Source: Acanthaster planci (taxonomy: Eukaryota > Echinodermata > Asteroidea > Valvatida > Acanthasteridae). From it: DNA of 64,000 bases. The notes under the pieces were generated by a model. The model was not told the origin of the DNA. It saw nothing but the letters and a program-made list of their open reading frames with translations, and made no database searches. A program made the translations under genes and the position numbers. Each line of letters begins with the position of its first letter. Position 1 is the first letter of the stretch. Where the stretch lies: contig NW_019091416.1 in assembly GCF_001949145.1 (NCBI RefSeq), positions 2,624,566-2,688,565 of the forward strand, in the 5' to 3' direction. Shown here piece after piece: positions 33,951-45,031 of this stretch.

Positions 33951-36900
33951 TTGACAGCTGCTACTACACTGTTTTCAGTATGTCATTAACATTAAAATTA
34001 CCCCTACCCAGAAACAAACTCGGTGGAGTAGTAAATGAACTCTTCAACTTGAAGCCATTTAAAACAACCTAACAATTAATGAAAAACGGAAAATGATGCA
34101 ATCTATTGACAGCATGGTTTCATTGTGTTTGTTTTGTTTTGATGGACCGTCCTCTGTGCTGGATTCCAGGTAATCAGACATGGCTTGCGAGATGCTGCTT
34201 ATGAGGCCCTGAAGAGCTAAAATGAAAAGTGCAGTACGCAATTATTTCATTGGTACAGACACATATTAACAGCCAGCATAAGCAGTTAGCTCTCAGTAAA
34301 TAGTCTTTGCTAATGCAAAATATTATCAGGCACACCTGCTGGACTGCAACAGCTGGACTGCTGCGTAACAGCGCGCAGAAGCGTTGCGTCCGCGCGCAAC
34401 TTAATAAACAAAGACATTCTTTGTCAACTTGGTATTTTTGAATCGTTCCGTCTTATTCTGTGTAACGGTACAAGTCTGCAAAAAGAAAACCTTCAGGTAA
34501 ATATAGCCCAGGTGGACTCCCTGACCGTAGTACGTTACGGAGGGGTGCAATACCGGGCGAAAAATTTTGTAACTAAAATTTGCAACATTTCTACCTTTTC
34601 CAAGGAGCCAATTAAACTTCTGTAACTCCTATGCGTCCTCATCTCCACGTCTGGTGGGTTAAGAAATTCGACACATCACCACCAAAGACAAAAACGGGAA
34701 AATAACGTCGGATGTAACGTTAACTCTTGCCATTGTTGTGGAGTGTTTTCAGCCGTTCTCCAGTGCAGTACACGCACGCACATCGAAACTACATGTTCTG
34801 ACTGGAACCAGCGACACTGAAGTCTAAACATTGATCTCCATTATATAGACTGGAGAGGACATCGCGTCCAAAACGCGTCCCGCGAATGCGTATTTTCAGG
34901 AGGGTAAATAACGAGCGTTGCGAATTTCGTTGCGTCTACTTTCAAATTGAGTTTTATCAAAAACTGGTTGAGGTTTTTGTGCTTTAATCGTCAGATTTCG
35001 AAGAAAAACTGAACTCTGCACTTGGAATGGAAAAATTTGGAAAGAATAATAATTGAGCAGTGAATTACCGGAGATCAATGCCAAGTTTGGAAGAAGGAAC
35101 AGAAGGAAATGTGAGTCGCACTTTTCTGGTTTCAAAAAGTTTCTCAAGTTGTATTTTATAATGCTTAACTTTAAGCCGTACAGTCCTAGTAAGAAATTTA
35201 CGACAGTCTATCTAGCCTATCAGGCTTTGTATATGAAACTTCACTATCTCGAAGTTGGGACCGTCTGAAATGTTACTTATTGGCAAAAGTGGTTTCAGAA
35301 ACCGAATGACTAATTTGTCGTTTATTTTCCCCAAATTTCAACAGAAAAATCTCCAAGACAGCCATGATTTGTGTTTGTCGGATCTAAAGACGCACTGAAC
35401 CCAAATCGTGTGACAGACGATGTGATAATTATGAGTGACAGAATTCTTCTTCAGTGCAGAGATGTAACCAAATTTGTGGTGGAATTCTCAAAGTTTTACA
35501 CACTGAACAAATCACGATTGAACGGACCCAAAATGAAAGTATTGCTAAAGCAAGACGGTCGACAATAGGTGTAAAATAATGAATTAAAAACAAACACACA
35601 CAAAAACAGGTTAACATTTTCGCTTTCGAGTGGGTTAGTTAATAAGAAAATGGTCAGTTATTTCCGGAAATGATATTCTTGCATTTGTTGTTGACTTGTT
35701 TTGGGGAGGTAGGCCGAGGACTCAGCCATCATCCCACGAGAAAAAGGTTATGTTGACCAGAAATGTACAACATACAGCATCACATTACCCTCCTGAAGCG
35801 CCGCCATTGTTCGGCCGCGCATTTTGTGCACAAACAATGCACGATGTCCTTTCCAGTCTATATAATGGATATCAATGAGTCTAAACGATCCACTGGTTTC
35901 GAAAACGCTCACCGCACAACGGCACGGTGGTTCTAAGCCGCGAGTACCATTAATCTCCATGCCGAGTACACACAACATCGGGCCGGGGGCGAGGCTGTGG
36001 CGTGCGTTGGTGACAGTTGGTCTTGTTACCTGCACGCAAGCTGAGTCTACTACGGTCAGTATGGGAAATTTAAAATTCACGATTTGTACAAATTCTGGTC
36101 ATTTTTGAGCATGTATTATGTGTTAACGGGTGGACTTAAAAAAAAACAGACAAAAGATGTCCACAAAATTCGATAGAAGTTAAGTGTCGAGGGGAGAGGG
36201 TATTATCTAGCAAGGCACACTTCTGTTGCTAACAATTTACTAATATGTGTTGATTTGTTCCATTTTAAAAGTTATACCGAAAATATTTTTTAAAGATGGA
36301 GAACTTTTCCAGAAAGCGCTGGCTAGATAATTTTTTTCAAGTTAATAAACTAGACTGATATGAGAGTCAAAAACGACGATTAACAATCTCTTGGGCCTGA
36401 ATTTAAAAACGAAAAATCACCTACTCCGAGTAAAAACTCCGACATAGTCTGGCTATCTGACCATTGCTCTAAAATCCAACCTGTCACTGCCAATGACCAA
36501 TTCAGTCTAATTACTGTATGTTTAGTTTATGAATAAAAAAAGGAAAGGCCGATCAACAGCACGATTTGTGTGTGATCGCTGCTTACCGCAGGTGCGCGCG
36601 CCAGTACTGCCTCTGAATACTGTGTTCCCCTCAGTATAGAAAATGATCGCTCTCGCCTGTTCATCACGATCATCATGCTCGCAATGTAATCCTCTTTTTT
36701 ATTCCTCAATTATCAAGATTAGTTATTGTTTCATTTTAAGAAAAATCAGATCTCTACAATATTGTTTATTTATACATCTTCAACCAATGAAACTCTATGA
36801 ACAAATTAAATATGTTAAATACTTCAAAGAGAGATCGTTGATGAACTTCTTGCCATACAACTACAAGAACCCTGCACATAGGCCTACAAAGCCTTCTACA

Positions 36901-37669
36901 CTAACTGAGGTAATTCTTTTAAAATAGCAGCTTGTGTTGCAAAATTATGTTTATAAGCCGTAATTTAAAGCAGAACAAATATGAACATTTTAGCGGTAAC
37001 CAATAGTGGGTTCATTGGTCAGTCTGAAAAAAAGCAACTGCATTTTATATCGGCTTGACGGCACGCGGGTTAAAGCCGGGTACCAGTCACGGCCTCCGTG
37101 TAACAGGCGAGCAACAGACCCTCACTGGAAATCGCACACGCGTAGTGTGCGCCCGCAGCTCGGATTCCTGTACTGTACGTGCGTGCACTTTACAACTAGA
37201 CTCGAGAACGGATGCATATGTCTACAAAAGTAGTAATATGCGAAGGAGAGTTCCAGATCAATCACTTTTCCTCCTTTACCTCATCGACCCCCTGAATACC
37301 ACATCGACTTTTTCCAAACCTCCCCAAAACCACCCTAACCCCCCCTCTCCCAAGACTTCCTCCTTTCCTGGGACTTCCCCCTACTTCCCTCGGCTCCCCT
37401 GGGCTAACAAGGCTCAAAATATTCATGGGAGTTCCCCCTCTCGGAAAATGAAAAAACTTCTCACCCTCTTTGTCGCCCCGGAAAAAGAAAAAACCTCACT
37501 CACCCTGAATCGGTAGAATGAGGCTTCCAGAAAAAATGAAATAAAATTATAATTACCTTTATATAAATAAGGACATGAATACTCAAACTAATTCACAACG
37601 TCTCCCTGTGTTATCAGAGTTTAATTGAATTAAAAAAAAACGTTTTTATCCAACTTTGTCAAACAACAT

Positions 37670-40632
37670 AATATAAACTTACCCCATCTCAAGGTCGTCG
37701 ACACACGAAGCCTGGATTAATACGAACGATTCAAGCGAGTCAACAGCAATTTAAAAATCTCGCACGGCAATCATATCGTAAACTTTTACAGGTAGTACAC
37801 GACAATGACATACCCTTTGAATCCACAGGCGCATACAGCAACGTACTACGGGAAGATCTCATCACCGCGATTAAAACCTACACTAAACCGGAAGCAATTG
37901 AAGAGGTAGACATTCGAAACGCCCGACGCGTTCAAGGTAACCACCGAAAGTGGGAATTGAAGCCCTTCGCCAACGACCTAGTTCACTTTTTCGACTTTTA
38001 CAAAAAGTATATCGAAGGTAAAATGTTAGGCCAATTTCACGAGATAGGAACGTACAAGTTGCAAACTGCAATAAAGGTTCAATTTAAAATAGGAAAACCC
38101 GGAGTTGAAACCAAAATCGGCGTTTTCACGTTTACGATTTCTGAACGAGAGGTCCAAAACTCGTTAAAACAACCAAGAGCAAAACAGATAACAGACGTCA
38201 AAACACACGAACAACGAGGCTCAGGCTGGGTATTTGATAAAGTGGTCGCGTTTTACGTCAATGTGGTGTATTATAATCCAGTAGGAGCGACTTACATTCC
38301 ACTTCCCAAAGAATTGGCGGTCAAAACAGCGATTATTAACGTACAAAACAAAAAAGATCAAGAATGCATTCGCTGGGCTTTGAGAGCGGCTTTAAGATTA
38401 TATTCAGACAACGTCAAACCTCAGCTAGCAACTAACCCAAATTATAACTTAAACAACGAACGAACTTCAACGTAAATAACAGACGAAGGTTTAAACTTCA
38501 CAAACGTGGACTTTCCCACACCTATATCGCAGATTCCATGCATCAAATCGCAAAACAACTTAGCAATTAACGTATTTGGTTACACGGGGAAAGACAGTGT
38601 CTATATACTTGACAAAACTAAACACATAAGCGAGCCAATCACTTTACTTTCTTTTAACTGAGGTGAAACAGCCAATTACTGTTGGATTAAAAGTTTCTCT
38701 CGGGTTATAGGTGATATCAACAATCACAACGGTAAATCATATCGGTGTTTCAATTGCTTGTCTCACTTTCAAACAGAAAAAGACTAAACAAACACTAAGA
38801 AGATTGCCAAGGAATGGACACAGCGCCTTGCAATGTCGTACTCCCCGAAACATTATCAAATTTGAAAACTACAAAAATAAACAAGACGCTCCGTTTGTTA
38901 TCTACGCACATTTCGAATCTGTTTTAGAGCATCTTCTATCAGAACCATTAAACACGATTAAAACACAAATTCATAAACCATGCGGCTATTCTTACGCAGT
39001 CGTGCGATGTGACGGTGTATGTACAGTCGCAAAACATACCGAGGGCAAGACGCAACCATTCATTTCGTAGAATAACTATCGCGAGAAGTTCACACGATTA
39101 ACAAAACATTTGCTGATCCAAAGCCTCTCGTTTGGACATCCGAGCTACGGAAACGCCACAATGCGTCTAACATCTGCTGGCTCTGTGAAAAACCGATCTA
39201 TCCTACCTAATAATCACAGTGTCCATGTCCTATCCCAGCCGAGCTAAAAAACGAAAACCCAAAAGATAGCCTTTAGGTTCATAAACGACCGTGGTTACAT
39301 CGACTACAACTGTATGAACTGTGAGAAACCTATCAACAAGTTTAGAAAAGTTCGTGAACATTGCCACGTAACGGGAAAACACCGTCGCCCAGCACACGCC
39401 AATTGCAATCTTAAACTCCGAGTCGTGCCCAAGCAAACGTCTATTCTGCTCGTGCTACACAACTTGGAAAAATACGACGAGCATTTAATCATGCAGGGCG
39501 CTCACGCGTTCAACGGTAGTAAAATCAACATCATCGCCCAAAACCCTGAGAATTACATTTCGTTTCATTTTGGTCAACTTAGACTCTTCGACTCGTTTCA
39601 CTTTATGGCTGCTTCACCCGATCGATTGGTCAAAAACTGCTCCCCAGACGATTTTAAGTCACGGCGCGAAAGATTTCCAAACAACACAGACTTGCTTTTA
39701 GAGAAAGGGGTATACCCAAACGAATACATAGATTCTTTTGATCGATTTGAAGAAACCAGCCTACCTCCTCGAGACGCATTTTATAGCTCGTTGAAGTAGC
39801 AGACCGTAAGCGAAGAATAACATACGCGAGCTCAGCATGTATGGTAAACGTTTGACTGTCGGGATCTTTACGTCGAAACAGACACGTTGTTACTTGTCTG
39901 TGTATTTGAAAACTTTTGGAAAGTCTGCAAAACGAATATGGTTTAGACCCGGCCAATTATTACACGTCGCCGGGTTTGTCGTGAGACGCGCTATTGAAAT
40001 ATTCTGACGTTCAACTCGAGCTGTTGACATGACAGACATCGACAAGCATCTCTTTTTCGAACAGGCAAAACGAGCGTTGGGGCAAAACGTTACGCTAAAG
40101 CCAACAACCCTGGTTTAAAAGACTACGAGCCAGATAAACCGACGTCTCACATAATGTACCTCGATGCAAATAATTTGTACAGCTGGGCCATGAGTCAACC
40201 GTTACCCATCGAAAAATTTCAGTGGTTGAAAGCCTTAGATAAATTTACCCCGAGTGCATCGTGAAGCTTTCACCTTATGCCACAAAGGGCTATATGCTCG
40301 AAGTCGCGCTCGATTATCCTAACCACTTACACGACCAACATAACGACTTTCCCCTGGCACCTGAAAACATTTCAACCCCGAGTTAATGGCTGTGAGACTA
40401 CCAAAAGGACTTCATAGAAAACGGAGAAAAAACTTCGTCCGTAGACAAGCTCGTAGCGGCGCTTTCGACTAAACGCAAATATGTGGTTGCGAATGGGTAT
40501 TTACTTCAGACTGTGAAAACAAAGAAGAAACCCACTGCAACCCTCAACTTGGTTTTTACGCAACTAAATTTAAAATGGTTAAACTTGACAAAGGAAAACG
40601 GTAAAATTATAACACCTTTACCTATTCCTTAG
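37670..40632 (+). pseudogene. Polinton family B DNA polymerase, broken
   Basis: The intact enzyme would copy the element by protein-primed replication. The first frame is open from about 37670 to a TAA at 38473 and includes an N-terminal region ending KELAVKTAIINVQNKKDQE. The same frame continues past that stop to a TGA at 38659 and through a Cys-containing knuckle (YRCFNCLSHF). The reading then shifts frame. The exonuclease I site reads YAHFES where family members have Asp in place of His, so a catalytic metal ligand is lost. Next come a zinc-binding stretch (HCHVTGKHRRPAHANCNL), the exonuclease II-like HNLEKYDEH, FDRFEETSLPP and the palm motif A (YLDANNLYSWAM, about 40157). Several more stops follow. 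Sequence for motifs B and C (the DTDS-type site) is absent. The decayed frame ends 5 bases from the integrase end. Confidence 0.88.
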
Positions 40633-40636
40633 GAGG

Positions 40637-41744
40637 TTACTCGGTGTCTTCTGGTACCACTTGAAGTTCTTCTCTGACGAAACTCCGCTTGGGACCCCCG
40701 AGCAAATAATACAACGTTGGCCCTGTTTTCACCTTTTTGCCCCGGACTCGTTTAAACTGATTCGTGCGCTTTTCAATTTGCTATCCGTCGGCGCTCCAAA
40801 TTGGATCGGTTGCCCTTTTAACAGTACCGCCGTCTTGCTCACCTGAGTAATATAGATACCTAACAACCGCGTCTGTGGGTAATTCAATTTCTGTTCTTTT
40901 GGAGACTGGTGCAGCCGGTGCTTGGTTTACCAGATCTAACTTGATAGCTGCTGCGGGCTTTTGTCGATTAGTCTAGTCTTTTCTTCGCTTTTATAACCTG
41001 AGGTAAACGTTTGACCCATTCCACGTTACGTTCACCAACGTTTAATATTTCCTGCGCATATTGATGACCAAACAACCGTTCGGCTAAAGTCCTAATGAAT
41101 CGTTCGACCATTCCCTGCGACCGATAAACACCCGGTCCACCCACTTGAATTTTAACGTTGTTTCTGACCAACTGGTCCTTAAACTCGCCTTTAAATTCCG
41201 ATCCCGAATCGACCATGACAAATTTAGGCCAAGTCAAAGGCGATCGGCCGTATATCCGTTTCACGGTGATAAACACTTGTTCAGCCGTTTTACTGGTCAA
41301 CGATTCAGCTTCTTTATATCTACACCCAACGTCGACCACAGTTAACGCGTATTTATAAGTTTCACGGTTTACTGATCCCACGGTAAATATAGCACGTCTA
41401 TCTGATGCGCGTAATTGCTGCTGTTGGGCGTCTAGTCCGGTGCCATGTGCCATTACGCTTGCCATTGTTTGTGCCTGCGCGCCTAGTAACGCATAAACTT
41501 GAGCTCTAATCGATTCCTTTACTTTTTTGACGCCTACGTCTGTAAGTTTACTCTTTTTAGGGATAACGTCGAGCCAAGACAATTTAACTGCGTCAGACTG
41601 TTTAATCCAAGACACGGTATAGGTGCTCGCGTGACCCGAGCCCTCCCATCCAAAGCCCATGTAAGTGGAGCTCACATACTTACCGTTGGGCACGTGTAAG
41701 TCGTGTGAGTCATAGTTTTTGGCCTGGGACCGGGACGTATCCAT
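40637..41744 (-). pseudogene. Polinton retroviral-type integrase, broken
   Basis: In the family this DDE enzyme inserts the element into host DNA. The main open frame (41744-40968, 258 codons) carries VVDVGCRYKEAESL, FVMVDSGSEFKGEFKDQ and RSQGMVERFIRTLAERLFGH, supplying two Asp and one Glu of the catalytic triad. A frameshift near 40975 separates this from a C-terminal part containing RYLYYSGEQDGG and KRSFVREELQVVPEDTE, which also has an in-frame TAG near 40795. The end at 40637 faces the polymerase remnant. Confidence 0.88.
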
Positions 41745-41805
41745 TATCGTAATAGTAAGCAGTTCCTAATCCGTTGGACAAAGTGTTGCGTGTTTGTTCA
41801 AACGA

Positions 41806-42150
41806 CTAACTTGAATCTACGTTAAACAACAGGCAAGTGTCTGTAAATTTCCGATGGTCGTAATTATTGTGCAACGCGTCAAATATGTCGTCGCTCGGTA
41901 GAGGCATGACGCAGTCGTAAAAGATTTTTCCTACTGTGTAGTACACGTGAAAATTAAACGATGCCGATACATATGGATTCTGGTTAGATAGTAAATCGGA
42001 ACCTGCCTCACAGGCTGTTGATAAAACGACATAGGATCTGTAACCCAACGGTTGACGGCTTCGTCTGCTTTGAGGATAAACGGGGAATACGGCAGAAAAG
42101 TAATAGTCTTTACTGACCACGATCGATAATTGACTAAAGTTGGCGCCCAT
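41806..42150 (-). CDS. Polinton-associated open frame, function unknown
   Basis: These 114 codons lie just upstream of the integrase on the same strand, starting MGANFSQLSIVVSKDYYF and ending at TAA. There are no transmembrane segments. It is rich in Tyr, Phe and Ser, which would suit a structural protein, but I recognise no family. It is intact as an open frame, unlike its neighbours. It may still be a fragment, because the region upstream (42151-42268) also reads as coding-like sequence. Confidence 0.5.
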   Translation of the reverse strand: MGANFSQLSIVVSKDYYFSAVFPVYPQSRRSRQPLGYRSYVVLSTACEAGSDLLSNQNPYVSASFNFHVYYTVGKIFYDCVMPLPSDDIFDALHNNYDHRKFTDTCLLFNVDSS

Positions 42151-42268
42151 CTGTTTTATGATAAACCAGTTTTAAAAAGCAGGTGCGGTGGGTTTCACTT
42201 GTTCTTGATAGGCAGGAGGCAGTTCCTTGTATTGGACAGACTTGGTTAAAGTTATTCGCCAAGGTTTT

Positions 42269-42890
42269 TCATAGGGTCTTTTTTTTATAAACTGCTGTCC
42301 TTTCGTTGACCAATGTTTCCTCCTTTGCTTGCACTTGACAGTCAAGTTCTTCTTTGCTTGTCATGTTGTTTTCTTGTAAGTTGGTCGTTGTGTTTGCGCG
42401 AATCTTTTCCTTCATATCGGGAAATTTCCTAAGTTCGGACAAAATCAAAACAACTTCTTCTTGGAACACGTCACCGTCTTCGATTGCGTGAGAGACGTAT
42501 TTGTCGACGGTGTTTAGCTTGGCGCCTGCAAGCATGCGGATTTGGTCGTGCTTTTTGGTTTTGTGAGACAACCTGCGACTGGCGTATTTCATCAACGCAT
42601 ATGCTCCGAATGCATGGCTATGCCCTCCATCACTTACCTGATGGGTGCTGCTACTGCTCCCAATAGCGTGGGGATTCCTATATGTTGCACCCAATGCTTC
42701 GACTCCGTATTCCACGTAATCTATCGCCGTTAATAGCCGTTTGATCTTTTTGTAAGAAGTATCTCTGGCTTCGCGCTCTCGTAAGATTTGTCTGAGGATG
42801 TCCTCGATCTTTTGAAGGCGGTAAACTTTGGTTTCGTTTGCTTCAGTGGCTTTTGATGATCTGTCTGGTAATTCTAGCGTAGGGTATATG
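42269..42890 (-). pseudogene. Polinton accessory protein with a disrupted hydrophobic hairpin
   Basis: An upstream part at about 42890-42700 is charged and helical (VYRLQKIEDILRQILRERE, then YKKIKRLLTAIDYVEYG). A downstream part reads YASRRLSHKTKKHDQIRMLA and KLNTVDKYVSHAIEDGD. Proteins of this plan, a coiled region, a short hydrophobic Gly/Ala-rich hairpin and a second helical region, accompany Polinton-like elements (from memory). Here the middle 100 bases read as hydrophilic Ser/His-rich sequence. A neighbouring frame contains the expected hydrophobic stretch (GIPTLLGAVAAPI). Two compensating small indels therefore probably flank it. The function is unknown. Confidence 0.6.
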
Positions 42891-42916
42891 TTTGACTACA
42901 TGTCTTTTTATTATTT

Positions 42917-43260
42917 AAAAAACGTCTAGCTCGAGTAAAATTGTACCGTCTTTATTGTTAATGACTTCTCCTCGCTTGTTTCTTAATGAAAATTCAAAAC
43001 TCGTTATTTGATTGTTTACAAGTGGTTTAACAATAGTTTTGCTCGGTTCTAACGCGCTATAATACATATGAAGGTTGCCCGTTAAAATAAAAATGATTAT
43101 TTATTTCTCAACAGTGTATCCAAAGTTCCTTTAAAGGGTTTGAGTTTATTTTCCCCTTGTAAATAACGTTTGGAACGAGTCTACCTCTCGGCAAATTTAG
43201 CAGCCTGCTGACTTCTTTGCCTATCCGCAATTTCAGTATTAAATCCGTTATCATAATTGT
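42917..43260 (-). pseudogene. Polinton-associated minus-strand frame with stops
   Basis: A single reading frame gives coding-like sequence in three blocks separated by stops: NTEIADRQRSQQAAKFAER, YLQGENKLKPFKGTLDTLL, and a 3' block with NLHMYYSALEPSKTIVKPLV and FEFSLRNKRGEVINNKDGT, ending ELDVF-stop at 42917. The middle stop may instead be the end of one gene, with the next starting directly after it. The function is not recognised. Confidence 0.5.
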
Positions 43261-43262
43261 CA

Positions 43263-43890
43263 CTAAGTTTGACTTCTCATGAACTTTAAACTCACACCCA
43301 GAATAGCGTTTAATATAAAATCAAACCAATCCACGTTATAAAACACCGGAGGAATGACTACACTCCTGCGTTCATCACCTTGCAAAAAATCTGTGGGAGT
43401 TTCTCTCTTGTGTAACCGATGCGTCACTGGGGCGTTAGAACTAGAGGCCACAATATAAAGACCGTCTGTGTCGTTAGATTTAACGGCTCTAATGGTTCTC
43501 GTTCTTTCTTCGCTGTCGTCGCTTAAAAATCCGTCTGGAATAAATTCTAAAGCGACACGACGGGCTTCTTCATAGTTATCGATTTATTTTGAGCTATAAA
43601 AACTAGATAAGCTATTGCATAATCGTCCTCGTCACCAAATCTTATATGTTCTCTATTCAAATGTGGATCTCTTCACATTTTTAGTTGCTCGTTGAGATCA
43701 TTTATTTTTTGGGTAATTGAGGCGCTAAATTCTTCTAAATTCCCTGTTTCATAATCTCGAATATAATCTCTTATTACGTCATAAAACAAAATTAAATTGT
43801 CAGCCTCTAATTCTGACAACGGCACTGTTAGTTCAAGTGCTTCTTCAGCTATTTCTACAATAACAAATCGTCTGGGAATTTCCCCCGAGT
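43263..43890 (-). pseudogene. Polinton-associated minus-strand frame with a stop and a frameshift
   Basis: The 5' block reads EIAEEALELTVPLSELEADN and IRDYETGNLEEFSASITQK, then a TGA. The same frame continues (IRFGDEDDYAIAYLVFIAQN) until a shift near 43580. Beyond it comes ALEFIPDGFLSDDSEERTRT and a 3' end TPTDFLQGDERRSVVIPP with a short hydrophobic C-terminus. It is acidic and otherwise unfamiliar. No known domain was recognised. Confidence 0.5.
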
Positions 43891-44149
43891 GCTATGTAAT
43901 CTTTAATGGGTCCGAGAGGCTCTTCTTACCTGGGCTCTCCGGGTATCAGCAGGACTTCCTTCGACTTCAGTTTGCCATTTGATTTCGGTGAATTTTTTTA
44001 ATGTTGAAGTACCCCGGGTAAAAACTTACTTTTTTGACTTGTACGGCCTTTTAATGGTCAATCCCATCCATTCCTGTTATATGTTATCTGGTATTTGTTA
44101 TTGGTATTGTATATGTGTATAAATTGTTCTGTTATTAATTTCCCATTAC

Positions 44150-45031
44150 GTTTCCATGTAGTGTATGTTGTAACCCTGTAAGAACAAACCAAAATGGAAT
44201 TTTCTGTGATTCCTGTAAACTGTGGACCCACCTTAAATGTACCAACCTCGATCTTATTGACTATTATAACTTAACACATAGTTATGAAAATTGATTTTGC
44301 CCTATCTGTCTTGATTATATTTTCCCTTTTAATTCCTTGGATTCTGAGGAATTTGCGGCTGCAAATTCAGTCTTGAACTCACATATTCACCAATTTAGTA
44401 ACGTAGAAAATCTAATTATTCCCTACCTCAACTCCCTCGAACAGCCTCTTGTCGTTGATCCAGATAATCCTTATCAAACTGTAAATCATTCATATGACTT
44501 CATATGACAAATTTTGGGGACTTTTTAACTAGTGCTATTCGTACCTCTAAACGTAATTATTATACTAAACAATTCGACAAAGAAAAGGGTAATATTAAAA
44601 ATACTTGGAAGATAATTAATCATACAGTTCACACTAATTCTAATCCACAAATAAGTACTATTGAGGTAGAAGGTGTCGCTGCTTGCAATCTACACTTGAT
44701 TACTAATCATTTTAATGAATTTTTCGCCAACATTGGTAAAAACCTCTGCAATAAAATTCCTTCTAATGATCTCAATTATTCTGATTATTTACTTGACCCT
44801 CAACCTAATTCTATATTCTTAAGTCCTTCTATTGAGGAAGAAATAATTGATATAGTACATACGTTGCCAAACAAAAAGAGCTCTGGCTTTGGTTTAATTA
44901 GTAATTCACTGGTCAAGGAAGTGATCCGGTCAATCTCTAAACCGTTAACCTTTATTATGAACATTTCTATATCGACAGGCACTGTACCAAATGATATCTC
45001 CTGCTTATATGGTTTATCAATATTCAAGTGA
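44150..45031 (+). mobile_element. CR1-like non-LTR retrotransposon fragment: PHD finger next to partial reverse transcriptase
   Basis: The 5' part (44151-44507) reads as an ORF1-type frame with a C4HC3 PHD finger: CSVCCNP, FCDSCKLWTHLKC and FCPIC. A TGA at 44292 sits where PHD fingers usually have Trp. The 3' part is an open frame of 175 codons (44504-45031) in a different frame. It matches the linker and first reverse-transcriptase motifs of LINEs: ITNHFNEFFANIGKNL, LPNKKSSGFGLISNSLVKEV and PLTFIMNISISTGTVPNDIS. The catalytic FxDD region and the whole endonuclease are missing. The copy is therefore internally deleted and 3' truncated. Confidence 0.8.

Larger units (their letters stand above)
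31943..37669. other. Intergenic region upstream of the SLC10-like gene
   Basis: It contains the SLC10-like promoter side (not resolved), a two-copy MITE family near 33.5-33.9 kb and C-run-rich segments. The longest open frame, 153 codons at 37055-37516, is Pro/Ser/Thr-rich and unrecognised. Confidence 0.65.
37670..43900. mobile_element. Degraded Polinton/Maverick DNA transposon
   Basis: The segment combines a family B DNA polymerase (plus strand) and an rve-type integrase (minus strand) lying tail to tail, followed by several minus-strand accessory frames. Polymerase plus integrase is diagnostic for Polintons, large self-synthesising elements related to virophages and adintoviruses. Every frame carries stops or frameshifts. 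I found no capsid, packaging ATPase or protease frame and no terminal inverted repeats, so the copy is partial and dead. The boundaries are those of the recognisable frames. Confidence 0.88.

Noticed and set aside
37055-37516. 153-codon Pro/Ser/Thr-rich frame
   Set aside because: Its composition comes from C-rich low-complexity DNA (CCCC and CCTCC runs), and there is no family match.
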